Shown: piece after piece, positions 1-5,259 of the stretch
Numbering within the stretch: the stretch's first letter is position 1
How the letters are laid out: every line of letters begins with the position of its first letter
From: Actinomycetes bacterium
Lineage (GTDB): Bacteria; Actinomycetota; Actinomycetes; Propionibacteriales; Propionibacteriaceae
Length of the DNA: 5,259 bases
Direction: 5' to 3'
NCBI GenBank assembly: GCA_023387135.1
Contig: JAEWIK010000288.1
Span: forward strand, 1-5,259
Position numbers and translations under genes: made by a program
Notes under the pieces: model-generated
What the model was told of the DNA's origin: nothing
Seen by the model: the letters and a program-made list of their open reading frames with translations, nothing else
The model's database searches: none

Positions 1-716
1 GCCTGCCGGTGGTGGCGGGCATCGCCGGCAGCCTCATGCTGCCGAGCGCCCGCGCTGACCTCGCGCGCTGGCTGGCCCGCCGCGTGGCGGCGCCGGCCGC
101 GGTGACGTCCGACATCGTCCTCGCCCACATCGGCGCGCTGGACGGCGAGCCGGGCGTCTGCCTGGTGGCAGGCACCGGTGCCGTGGCGCTCGGAGTGTCG
201 TCCACCGGCGACTGGAAGGTCGTCGACGGCTGGGGTCCCGACATCGGTGACCTGGGCGGCGGATCGTGGATCGGCAGGGAAGGCGTGCGGGCAGTGCTGA
301 ACGCCGTCGACAGGGGAGGCCCCGCGACGGCCCTGCTCGATCGGTTCGACGAGGTCAGGCGGCTGGTGGGTGAGGCGGTCGGCGAGCCCGGCAACGCCGC
401 CAGGACGCTCGCCAGGTTCGCGCCCGCCGTGCTCGACGCGGCGTCGGCGGGGGACGCGGTGGCCGCCGCGATCGTCGGCGAGGCGGTGGCCGAACTCGCC
501 ACCACGGCCGTCGGTGCGGCCTTCGACGACGTCAAGGTCGCGGTGCTCGGCGGGCTCGCAGGCCACGAGGCCTTCGCCGAGGCGCTGCAGGAGCGACTGT
601 CAGAAGGGGGCTTGCTGCCCACGCGGCCCCTCGGAACCGCCACCGCGGGTGCGTTGCTCGTCCATCGCGCCCAGGGGCTCGTCCTGGAGGGATGTGTCGA
701 ACGTGCCGACAGCTGA
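1..716 (+). CDS. BadF/BadG-family sugar kinase (GlcNAc/MurNAc kinase type), 5'-partial
   Basis: This is the C-terminal portion of an ASKHA-fold ATPase of the BadF/BadG/BcrA/BcrD family, which includes the N-acetylglucosamine kinases. The frame is open from base 3 to the window edge, so the true start lies to the left; the GTG codons at 9 and 12 are probably internal. About 237 residues are visible. Family marks are the phosphate-binding loop GTGAVALG (visible residues about 57-64), the segment DIGDLGGGSWIGREGVRAVL (about 81-100), typical of the BadF ATPases near the sugar site, and the adenosine-side motif VAVLGGLAG (about 179-187). The likely reaction is ATP-dependent 6-phosphorylation of an amino sugar in the cytoplasm. 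The gene overlaps murQ at its 3' end, which favours a MurNAc or dual MurNAc/GlcNAc kinase like clostridial MurK feeding MurNAc-6-P to the etherase. Family is confident; substrate is inferred from context only, and a plain GlcNAc kinase remains possible. Confidence 0.85.
   Translation, partial: LPVVAGIAGSLMLPSARADLARWLARRVAAPAAVTSDIVLAHIGALDGEPGVCLVAGTGAVALGVSSTGDWKVVDGWGPDIGDLGGGSWIGREGVRAVLNAVDRGGPATALLDRFDEVRRLVGEAVGEPGNAARTLARFAPAVLDAASAGDAVAAAIVGEAVAELATTAVGAAFDDVKVAVLGGLAGHEAFAEALQERLSEGGLLPTRPLGTATAGALLVHRAQGLVLEGCVERADS
686..690 (+). promoter_or_regulatory. Ribosome binding site for murQ
   Basis: GGAGG lies inside the last codons of the upstream kinase gene. It is 3 bases before GTG 694 and 12 bases before GTG 703, so spacing alone does not settle the start: one gap is short and the other long. 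Its position inside the preceding gene fits translation of murQ being coupled to that of the kinase. Confidence 0.55.
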
Positions 717-1641
717 GGAAAGGCAGGAGCTGCGCCGCCAGCTCGCGTCGCTCACCACCGAGGCGGTGGACCCGTCCCGTCCCGACCTCGACCTGTTGCC
801 GACGAGGGATCTCGTCGCGCTCATGAACGCCGAGGACGCGCGGGTAGCGCCGGCCGTCGGGCTGCAACTCGACGAGATCGCCGCCGCCGTCGACGTCATC
901 GTGGGCAGGTTCCGCGCGGGCGGGCGGCTGATCTACCTCGGTGCGGGCACCGCGGGCAGGATCGGGATCCTCGACGCCAGCGAGTGCCCACCCACCTTCG
1001 GCACGCCGCCGGAGATGGTCGTCGGGCTGATCGCCGGCGGCACCCCCGCCATCCAGCAGGCGGTGGAGTTCTCCGAGGACGACGAGCTGTCGGCGGTCGA
1101 GGAACTGCGCGAGCTGGGGCTCGACGCCCACGACGTCGTGGTCGGCATCTCCGCCTCGGGCAGGACTCCCTACGTCGCGGCCGGACTCGTCCACGCCCGC
1201 TCCCAGGGAGCGGCGACGGTGTCGCTCGTCGCCAACGAGGGGGCAGTGCTCTCGGCGCTGTCGGACATCGCCATCGAGGTGGTGGTCGGCCCCGAGTTCA
1301 TCAGCGGCTCGACCCGCCTGAAGGCCGGCACCGCGCAGAAGATGGTGCTCAACATGCTGACCACCCTCAGCATGATCAAGCTGGGCAAGACCTTCCAGGG
1401 CGTCATGGTCGACCTGGTGGCGACCAACGAGAAGCTGCACGCCCGTTCGGAGAACACTGTCATGCGGCTGACGGGCGTGGACGCCGAGACCGCCGCACAG
1501 GCCATCGGCGCCGCCGGGGGATCGGTGAAGGTCGCCCTGGCGATGCTGCTGTCCGGTGCCTCGGCCGCCGACGCCGCCGACGCCCTGCAGCAGAGCAAGG
1601 GCATCCTCCGGCTCGCGGTGGAGAGGTTGGCCGAGGGCTGA
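694..1641 (+). CDS. murQ: N-acetylmuramic acid 6-phosphate etherase
   Basis: MurQ cleaves the D-lactyl ether of MurNAc-6-phosphate to give GlcNAc-6-phosphate and D-lactate, a cytoplasmic step of peptidoglycan recycling. The product is 315 residues from the GTG at 694, close to the usual length of about 300. A SIS sugar-phosphate isomerase domain occupies most of the protein: YLGAGTAGRIGILDASECPPT (81-101), GISASGRTPY (151-160), and the highly diagnostic MurQ/GckR signature GSTRLKAGTAQKMVLNML (205-222). E97 in the SECPPT motif and E128 in SEDD have the same spacing as the catalytic pair E83/E114 described in E. coli MurQ. Residues about 255-315 form the small helical C-terminal domain. The start is ambiguous: GTG 694 lies 3 bases after GGAGG and GTG 703 lies 12 bases after it; both overlap the kinase stop, implying translational coupling. 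The open frame continues further upstream, but only as a shadow of the kinase gene. Confidence 0.96.
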   Translation: MSNVPTAEERQELRRQLASLTTEAVDPSRPDLDLLPTRDLVALMNAEDARVAPAVGLQLDEIAAAVDVIVGRFRAGGRLIYLGAGTAGRIGILDASECPPTFGTPPEMVVGLIAGGTPAIQQAVEFSEDDELSAVEELRELGLDAHDVVVGISASGRTPYVAAGLVHARSQGAATVSLVANEGAVLSALSDIAIEVVVGPEFISGSTRLKAGTAQKMVLNMLTTLSMIKLGKTFQGVMVDLVATNEKLHARSENTVMRLTGVDAETAAQAIGAAGGSVKVALAMLLSGASAADAADALQQSKGILRLAVERLAEG

Positions 1642-1647
1642 GCCTCG
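1632..1647. terminator. Weak hairpin at the convergent gene junction
   Basis: CGAGG (1632-1636) pairs with CCTCG (1643-1647) around a six-base loop that holds the murQ stop codon. The stem is symmetrical and could form in transcripts from either direction, sitting just after the 3' ends of both convergent units. There is no T-tract on either side and the stem is only five pairs. It is therefore at best a weak or bidirectional terminator, and in a genome this GC-rich it may be chance. Confidence 0.25.
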
Positions 1648-1655
1648 ACGCCGGT

Positions 1656-2372
1656 TCAGCGCGGCGCAGTCTCGGGTTCGAGGACGAAGTCGCCGGACGA
1701 GGACGCCGGGACGGCGCGGCGGGCCTCCCAGTCGGTGAACTCCCACCACGCGGCCGGGCTCGGGGCGAGCCCCGCTTCGGTGAGGTAGCCCCGCAGGCGG
1801 CGGGCACCGTCGGTGAGCGTGCCGGCAGGCTGCACGTCGCGCCACTCGCTGCCGTCCACCAGCTTCACGGGGTGGGCCAGCGCCGCCGCCGCGCGGGACA
1901 GGTCGTGGACGGCGGTCGGCATGGCGTACTCCTCGCCCGCCAGCCTGGTGACGTCCCCGTCCGGCCCCGAGACAGTGGTCTGCGAGGTCACCCGGGCGAG
2001 GCTCACATCCACTGCAACCCCGAGGGAATGGTTGGAGAGCGCCAGCGGGGCGACGTCTGACGGGCTCCACGGGGCGAGGGCGGCTTCGACAGCCGGGTCG
2101 GTCTCGTACAGCCGCAGCACGGCCTCGCCGAGCGCCCGCTGGACCGCGGCGGGCCTGAACCCCTCGTGGACGACGAGCAGGTCACCCTGGGCGCGGGCCG
2201 CCTGCTGGGCCCGCTGGAGCTTGATGGCGAAGGGGTAGGCGACGGCCACGTACCGCACAGGCCTTCCCAGCCGGGGGTTCTCGACCGGATCGGACGGGCC
2301 GGCGAGCCCGGGCAGCTTGGTGCCCGCGGACGTGAAGGAAGCCGGCGAGACGTACTCGATCGACGGGATCAG
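1656..2372 (-). other. VanX-like D-Ala-D-Ala dipeptidase domain with altered second metal motif
   Basis: This is the region encoding residues about 480-717 of the fusion protein. The order of motifs follows VanX/M15D enzymes: an IPSIEY strand near the start, a GFRP arginine (R552, matching R71 of VanX), then H-x6-D zinc ligands (H594 at 2028-2030, D601 at 2007-2009, matching H116 and D123), then a WW pair near the end (W688-W689). VanX has E181 as general base and H184 as third ligand around that WW pair; here they are A687 (1749-1751) and E690 (1740-1742). I assigned the domain by motif recall, not by a profile search. Confidence 0.75.
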
Positions 2373-3809
2373 GTCGGGCAGGTTCACCATCTGTGAGGCG
2401 GCGGGCAGCCGGCCGCCTCCCGTCCGCGTCTCGACCAGCCAGGTGGTCCCCTCGTCCTTCCTGATCACGTAGCCCTCGCCAGGGGCGAGTTCGCCGCCCG
2501 GCAGCCCTCCGGCCTGCTCCAGCGTGGTGGGCGCCACCGCGAAGCCACGGGCGCCGACGAGCCCCAGCTCGAAGTCGCCAGGCTCGACAGTGATCGTCGG
2601 CAGGGCCGAGGTGGACGGGGGAGGCGCGGGCGGCGCGGGCACCTGCCTGATCCACGGCATGAGCCCGCGCGGCATGCTGACCACCCGGGGCCCGTCCGCG
2701 AGGGCGAACGCCGCCGCCGGCACCGCCACCAGGGTCGCCGCGGAGACGGCCACCGCCGCGCGGCGTCCCAGCACGAAACCGCTTCCCACCCGCTGGAGCG
2801 CCTCTGCCAGCACCCCGAATGAGGGTTTGAGGGCGAACACGTGCGCGGCCACCAGGGCGGTGACGAGCGGCACCGCGACCGCGAGCGGAGTCACCTCGTA
2901 CCAGCCGCGGACCAGCGGGATGAACGCCGCCAGCGCGAGGCCGCGCAGCGCGAGCAGGTGCCACACGTAGATGGGCAGCGTCCGTCCGCCCAGGGCAGTG
3001 AACCAGGCCCTGCGACGGGGCACGAGGGCGAGCACCGCGAGCCCCAGCACGACGGCGCTCACCATCCAGGCCAACCTGAACCCTGCGCCCCACCCCGCCC
3101 AGCCGTGGAGGACCGCGTAGGAGTTGCGTGCCGTGAGGATGCCGCGGAGCTTCAGCAGGGCGGGGAACGCGTAGGCGAGGGCGAGCGCCGCGAGCAGGAC
3201 GCCCACCGCCACCACCCGCCACCGCACGAGGCGTTCGGCGAACTTCGTGACGCCGTCCCTCGAGGTCCACAGGCCGAGGAAGAAGAACGGCGCGAAGCAC
3301 AGCACCCTCGACAGGCTGAGGAAGTCGCCGACGGCGGGGAAGTAGCCGGCCGCGAGCGCGACCGCCACCAGCACTGCCAGCACGACGCCGGAGCCCGCCG
3401 CTCTCGCGGCACGCGTGAGGACGGGCGCTGCGAGGTACCACAGCGCACAGGCCAGCAGGTACCAGCTCGCGTTGCCGACGCTCCACGGCGTGAAAGCCGG
3501 CGCCTTGCCGTTGAGGGTCTCCAGCCACCAGACGCCTGCGTAGAGACCGAGGTAGAGCACGAGGAAGTGCAGCACCCTGGCGGCGCGGAAGCCGCCGTCG
3601 TCCCTGAGCAGGCTCTGCGCGAACAGGCCCGTCGAGAACACGAACAGCGGCATGTGGAAGAGGTAGATGAAGAAGAACAGCGGCGCGTAGCCGGGGAAGG
3701 TCGCCGCGAACGGGTCGATGTAGTGACCGACGACGACCAGCACGATCAGGAAGTACTTCAGGTTGTCGAAGAAGGCGATCCGGGTCGCGCGCCGGGCGTC
3801 CGCGGTCAC
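1656..3809 (-). CDS. Membrane acyltransferase-3 protein fused to a VanX-like (M15D) C-terminal domain
   Basis: This 717-residue protein starts at GTG 3809. Residues 1-330 are an acyltransferase-3 domain with about ten membrane segments: FFDNLKYFLIVLVVVGHY carries the R/K-X10-H motif of OafA-type enzymes (K18 and H29), followed by FAPFFFLGLW (172-181) and LPIYVWH (278-284), in the style of fucose O-acetyltransferase relatives. An eleventh hydrophobic segment (about 350-371) should place the rest outside the cell. A proline-rich linker (391-404) and an unassigned stretch (405-475) lead to a domain resembling D-Ala-D-Ala dipeptidases: LPDLIPSIEY (477-486), HEGFRP (548-553, R552) and SNHSLGVAVD (592-601, H594 and D601). 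The second metal motif is A687-W-W-E690 instead of E-W-W-H, so peptidase activity is doubtful. The likely role is O-acylation of a surface or wall glycan, with the exported domain binding peptidoglycan stems. The start follows AAGGA by nine bases and overlaps the upstream stop by four, so the frame upstream of it is not coding here. Acyl donor and acceptor are unknown. Confidence 0.9.
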   Translation of the reverse strand: MTADARRATRIAFFDNLKYFLIVLVVVGHYIDPFAATFPGYAPLFFFIYLFHMPLFVFSTGLFAQSLLRDDGGFRAARVLHFLVLYLGLYAGVWWLETLNGKAPAFTPWSVGNASWYLLACALWYLAAPVLTRAARAAGSGVVLAVLVAVALAAGYFPAVGDFLSLSRVLCFAPFFFLGLWTSRDGVTKFAERLVRWRVVAVGVLLAALALAYAFPALLKLRGILTARNSYAVLHGWAGWGAGFRLAWMVSAVVLGLAVLALVPRRRAWFTALGGRTLPIYVWHLLALRGLALAAFIPLVRGWYEVTPLAVAVPLVTALVAAHVFALKPSFGVLAEALQRVGSGFVLGRRAAVAVSAATLVAVPAAAFALADGPRVVSMPRGLMPWIRQVPAPPAPPPSTSALPTITVEPGDFELGLVGARGFAVAPTTLEQAGGLPGGELAPGEGYVIRKDEGTTWLVETRTGGGRLPAASQMVNLPDLIPSIEYVSPASFTSAGTKLPGLAGPSDPVENPRLGRPVRYVAVAYPFAIKLQRAQQAARAQGDLLVVHEGFRPAAVQRALGEAVLRLYETDPAVEAALAPWSPSDVAPLALSNHSLGVAVDVSLARVTSQTTVSGPDGDVTRLAGEEYAMPTAVHDLSRAAAALAHPVKLVDGSEWRDVQPAGTLTDGARRLRGYLTEAGLAPSPAAWWEFTDWEARRAVPASSSGDFVLEPETAPR
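2697..3809 (-). other. Acyltransferase-3 integral-membrane region with extra eleventh segment
   Basis: This region encodes residues 1-371. Hydrophobic stretches lie at about 19-37, 41-63, 79-96, 112-133, 140-160, 165-183, 197-217, 244-264, 277-297, 306-326 and 350-371. The first ten match the usual acyltransferase-3 fold, with the catalytic H29 in segment one. The last segment stands apart, preceded by the basic residues R349-R350 and followed by the polar linker. This is the same logic by which OafA and OatA proteins export their SGNH domains. Boundaries were estimated by eye. Confidence 0.75.
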
Positions 3810-5259
3810 AGCCGGTAGTCCTTCACCAGTTCGGAGTAGATCCGCTCGCAGTTGCGCCGGTCGGCGAACGGGAAGAAGGCGTCCACCCGCTGCGCGTACT
3901 CGGCGGAGAGCCGCGGGAACCTCCTGGCGCCGCCTGGCGGAACTTCCTGCACCGAGTTCGGTGGGTGATCCTCCGCCGCGGCGATGAGGTCGAGGACGGT
4001 GGTCCGCAGGGCGTCGAGGTCGCGGACCACCGGGCCAAAACCGTCGCGCTCGGGGGAGTAACCGCCCATCGGATAGCTCGGCGGCAGGGTGTCGGGGTGG
4101 AAGTAGACCAGCGGCTTGCGCATGGTGGCGAAGTCGAACTGGATGCCCGAGTAGTCGGTGACGAGGACGGCGCCCTGCCGCAGGTGGTGCTCGTACCCCT
4201 GCTCGGCGGCGGGTTCGATGTCGACCACCTCGGACGCGAGCGGGTCGGCCCTGACGAGGGCGCGGAAGTCGGGCGTCTGCTCGGTGAGCGTGGGGTGCAG
4301 CACGAACCGCAGCCTGTAGCCGCGCTCCCGGAGGCGCATCAGCAGGGCGGCGTCGGTGAGGACGCCGGAGTAGATCCTGTAGAACTCGCTGGCGGTGAAG
4401 GTTTCGGTGTACTGGCGGGTGCGGCCCATGTGGCTGACGTCGTTGGCGACGTACCGCCGCCAGGTCGGGCAGAGCAGCACGACCGGCCTCGTGTCGGGGA
4501 CGAGGCCGTCGTAACGCGCGAGCCCCGTGAGCTTCAGGGCGTTCTCGGGGTAGCAGTAGGCCGGCCGGCGCAGGTTGGCGACCTCGACGGGGGACGCGCA
4601 GTAGTAGCGCTCGGTGTTGTCGACCTGCCTGGCCTGGTGCTGTGGGATGTCCTGGACAGTGAGCCCGTGCTGGATGCACACGACGTGGGCGCGCAGCGCG
4701 GCGGCGAACCACCGGCGCTCGAACGCGTTGAGGCCGCAGTAGGCGAAGACGTTCGGGTGGGTGGCGGCGACGAGCCAGGCGTTCAGCGCGTAGAGCTTGC
4801 GCAGCGGGCTGGCGAAGTCGATGACCTTGAGCCCGCGCCGTTTGAGGTCGGAGTACACGGCACTCGACCCGTGCGCGAGGTAGCGGTGGTCGGCGCGTGA
4901 GCCTTCGGCGGCCGCCCGCGCGCTCGCGTACTCGAAGAGGTGCTGGCCGTTGTCGCCGCCCATGTACAGCTTGTCGAAGTAGAGCACCAGGCGGCTGCCG
5001 AAGAACTGCCTCGTCAGGTCGTACAGCAGGCGCAGGCCCAGTTCACGAAGCTTGTCGAAGGCCTTGAGCTTGGCGTGCCTGATGCCGGCCAGAGCCCCGA
5101 GCTCGCCGATGAAGGCAGCCCGGCGCGTCTGCTCGACGACCCTGAGTTCGCCGCGCGAGTACCGCAGCCCGAGGGGCCCCAGCGCGACGTAGTCGACCCC
5201 CAGGTCGGGCGCGAGCCGGGCGGCGGCGCTGGAGAACCGCAGCGGCGTGGTCCCCGACT
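3806..5259 (-). CDS. CDP-glycerol glycerophosphotransferase-family protein (TagB/TagF-like), 5'-partial
   Basis: This family transfers glycerol- or ribitol-phosphate from CDP-activated donors onto teichoic-acid-type polymers at the cytoplasmic membrane face. The frame stays open to the right edge, giving 483 visible residues and no start. The GTG at 4987 is most likely an internal valine, since the 90 residues before it read as ordinary protein and join smoothly. The GT-B-like catalytic domain begins near LYFDKLYMGGDNGQHLF (visible residues about 92-108). It carries VCIQHGLTVQD (193-203, H197), VLLCPTWR (260-267), RFVLHPTL (317-324, H321) and VLVTDYSGIQFDFA (364-377), followed by KPLVYFHPD, the conserved acceptor and nucleotide-binding motifs of the family. 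H197 and H321 correspond to the two essential histidine motifs of TagF. It ends with FADRRNCERIYSEL, a usual family C-terminus. It overlaps the acyltransferase gene by four bases, so the pair is probably one transcript. The polymer is unknown, and other polyol- or sugar-phosphate transfers are possible. Confidence 0.9.
   Translation of the reverse strand, partial: SGTTPLRFSSAAARLAPDLGVDYVALGPLGLRYSRGELRVVEQTRRAAFIGELGALAGIRHAKLKAFDKLRELGLRLLYDLTRQFFGSRLVLYFDKLYMGGDNGQHLFEYASARAAAEGSRADHRYLAHGSSAVYSDLKRRGLKVIDFASPLRKLYALNAWLVAATHPNVFAYCGLNAFERRWFAAALRAHVVCIQHGLTVQDIPQHQARQVDNTERYYCASPVEVANLRRPAYCYPENALKLTGLARYDGLVPDTRPVVLLCPTWRRYVANDVSHMGRTRQYTETFTASEFYRIYSGVLTDAALLMRLRERGYRLRFVLHPTLTEQTPDFRALVRADPLASEVVDIEPAAEQGYEHHLRQGAVLVTDYSGIQFDFATMRKPLVYFHPDTLPPSYPMGGYSPERDGFGPVVRDLDALRTTVLDLIAAAEDHPPNSVQEVPPGGARRFPRLSAEYAQRVDAFFPFADRRNCERIYSELVKDYRL
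3819..3823 (-). promoter_or_regulatory. Ribosome binding site for the acyltransferase fusion gene
   Basis: On the minus strand AAGGA is followed by nine bases and then the GTG at 3809. The site is inside the final codons of the glycerophosphotransferase gene, whose TGA stop (3808-3806) shares GTGA with this start. Site and overlap together support the chosen start and translational coupling. Confidence 0.6.

Noticed and set aside
370..693. Upstream in-frame extension of murQ
   Set aside because: Ser/Arg/Pro-rich translation inside the kinase gene; MurQ homology begins only after about 694.
1564..1584. GCCGCCGACGCC-like short repeats near the end of murQ
   Set aside because: Encodes an Ala/Asp-rich helix of the C-terminal domain; ordinary for a high-GC coding region, not a repeat element.
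984..2060. Plus-strand open frame running from within murQ across the convergent junction
   Set aside because: Crosses two well-supported genes out of frame; Arg/Gly-rich shadow.
532..2070. Long minus-strand open frame opposite murQ
   Set aside because: Rich in Arg, Gly and Pro with no recognisable motif, lying opposite a well-conserved murQ; a typical antisense shadow in high-GC DNA.
2182..3528. Second minus-strand open frame within the acyltransferase gene
   Set aside because: Overlaps the real membrane domain in another frame and has Arg/Gly/Ala-rich composition with no hydrophobic segments or motifs.
2841..3818. Plus-strand open frame opposite the acyltransferase gene
   Set aside because: His/Glu/Arg-rich translation caused by G/C-rich third positions of the true minus-strand gene; no domain or plausible RBS noted.
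3810..4712. Upstream in-frame extension of the acyltransferase gene
   Set aside because: Low-complexity Arg/Pro/His-rich translation overlapping the glycerophosphotransferase catalytic domain; the GTG at 3809 has an RBS and the acyltransferase N-terminus starts right after it.
3965..4900. Plus-strand open frame opposite the TagF-like gene
   Set aside because: Val/Gly/Glu-rich translation without recognisable motifs; the minus-strand frame carries all conserved family motifs.

Overview
This window comes from a very GC-rich genome. Third codon positions are almost all G or C, three of the gene starts in view read as GTG, and genes are packed with overlaps. Together with the protein flavour this suggests an actinomycete, perhaps of the Pseudonocardiales type (Amycolatopsis, Saccharomonospora or Prauserella relatives). 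That placement is inference from style, not from a search. Nearly every base is coding: four genes form two convergent pairs separated by only 14 bases.

Left half, plus strand (1-1641): the C-terminal part of a BadF/BadG-type sugar kinase (GlcNAc/MurNAc kinase family, cut by the left edge) overlaps the start of murQ, the N-acetylmuramic acid 6-phosphate etherase. A kinase that can make MurNAc-6-P directly before the etherase that consumes it is a compact peptidoglycan-recycling cassette. No PTS transporter gene is visible.

Right half, minus strand (1656-5259): a CDP-glycerol glycerophosphotransferase-family protein (TagB/TagF-like, its start beyond the right edge) is followed, with a 4-base GTGA overlap, by a 717-residue membrane protein. 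That protein combines an acyltransferase-3 (OafA-like) integral-membrane domain, an eleventh membrane segment, a proline-rich linker and a C-terminal domain resembling VanX-type (M15D) D-Ala-D-Ala dipeptidases. The pair looks like a translationally coupled unit for building and modifying an envelope polymer.

The most notable item is this acyltransferase/VanX-like fusion. The dipeptidase-like domain keeps the first metal motif (SNHSLGVAVD) and the GFRP arginine. The second motif, normally E-W-W-H, reads A-W-W-E, so the general base and the third zinc ligand of VanX are both replaced. It may be a cell-wall-binding pseudoenzyme or an enzyme with altered chemistry. No RNA genes, mobile elements, CRISPR arrays or clear promoters were seen.
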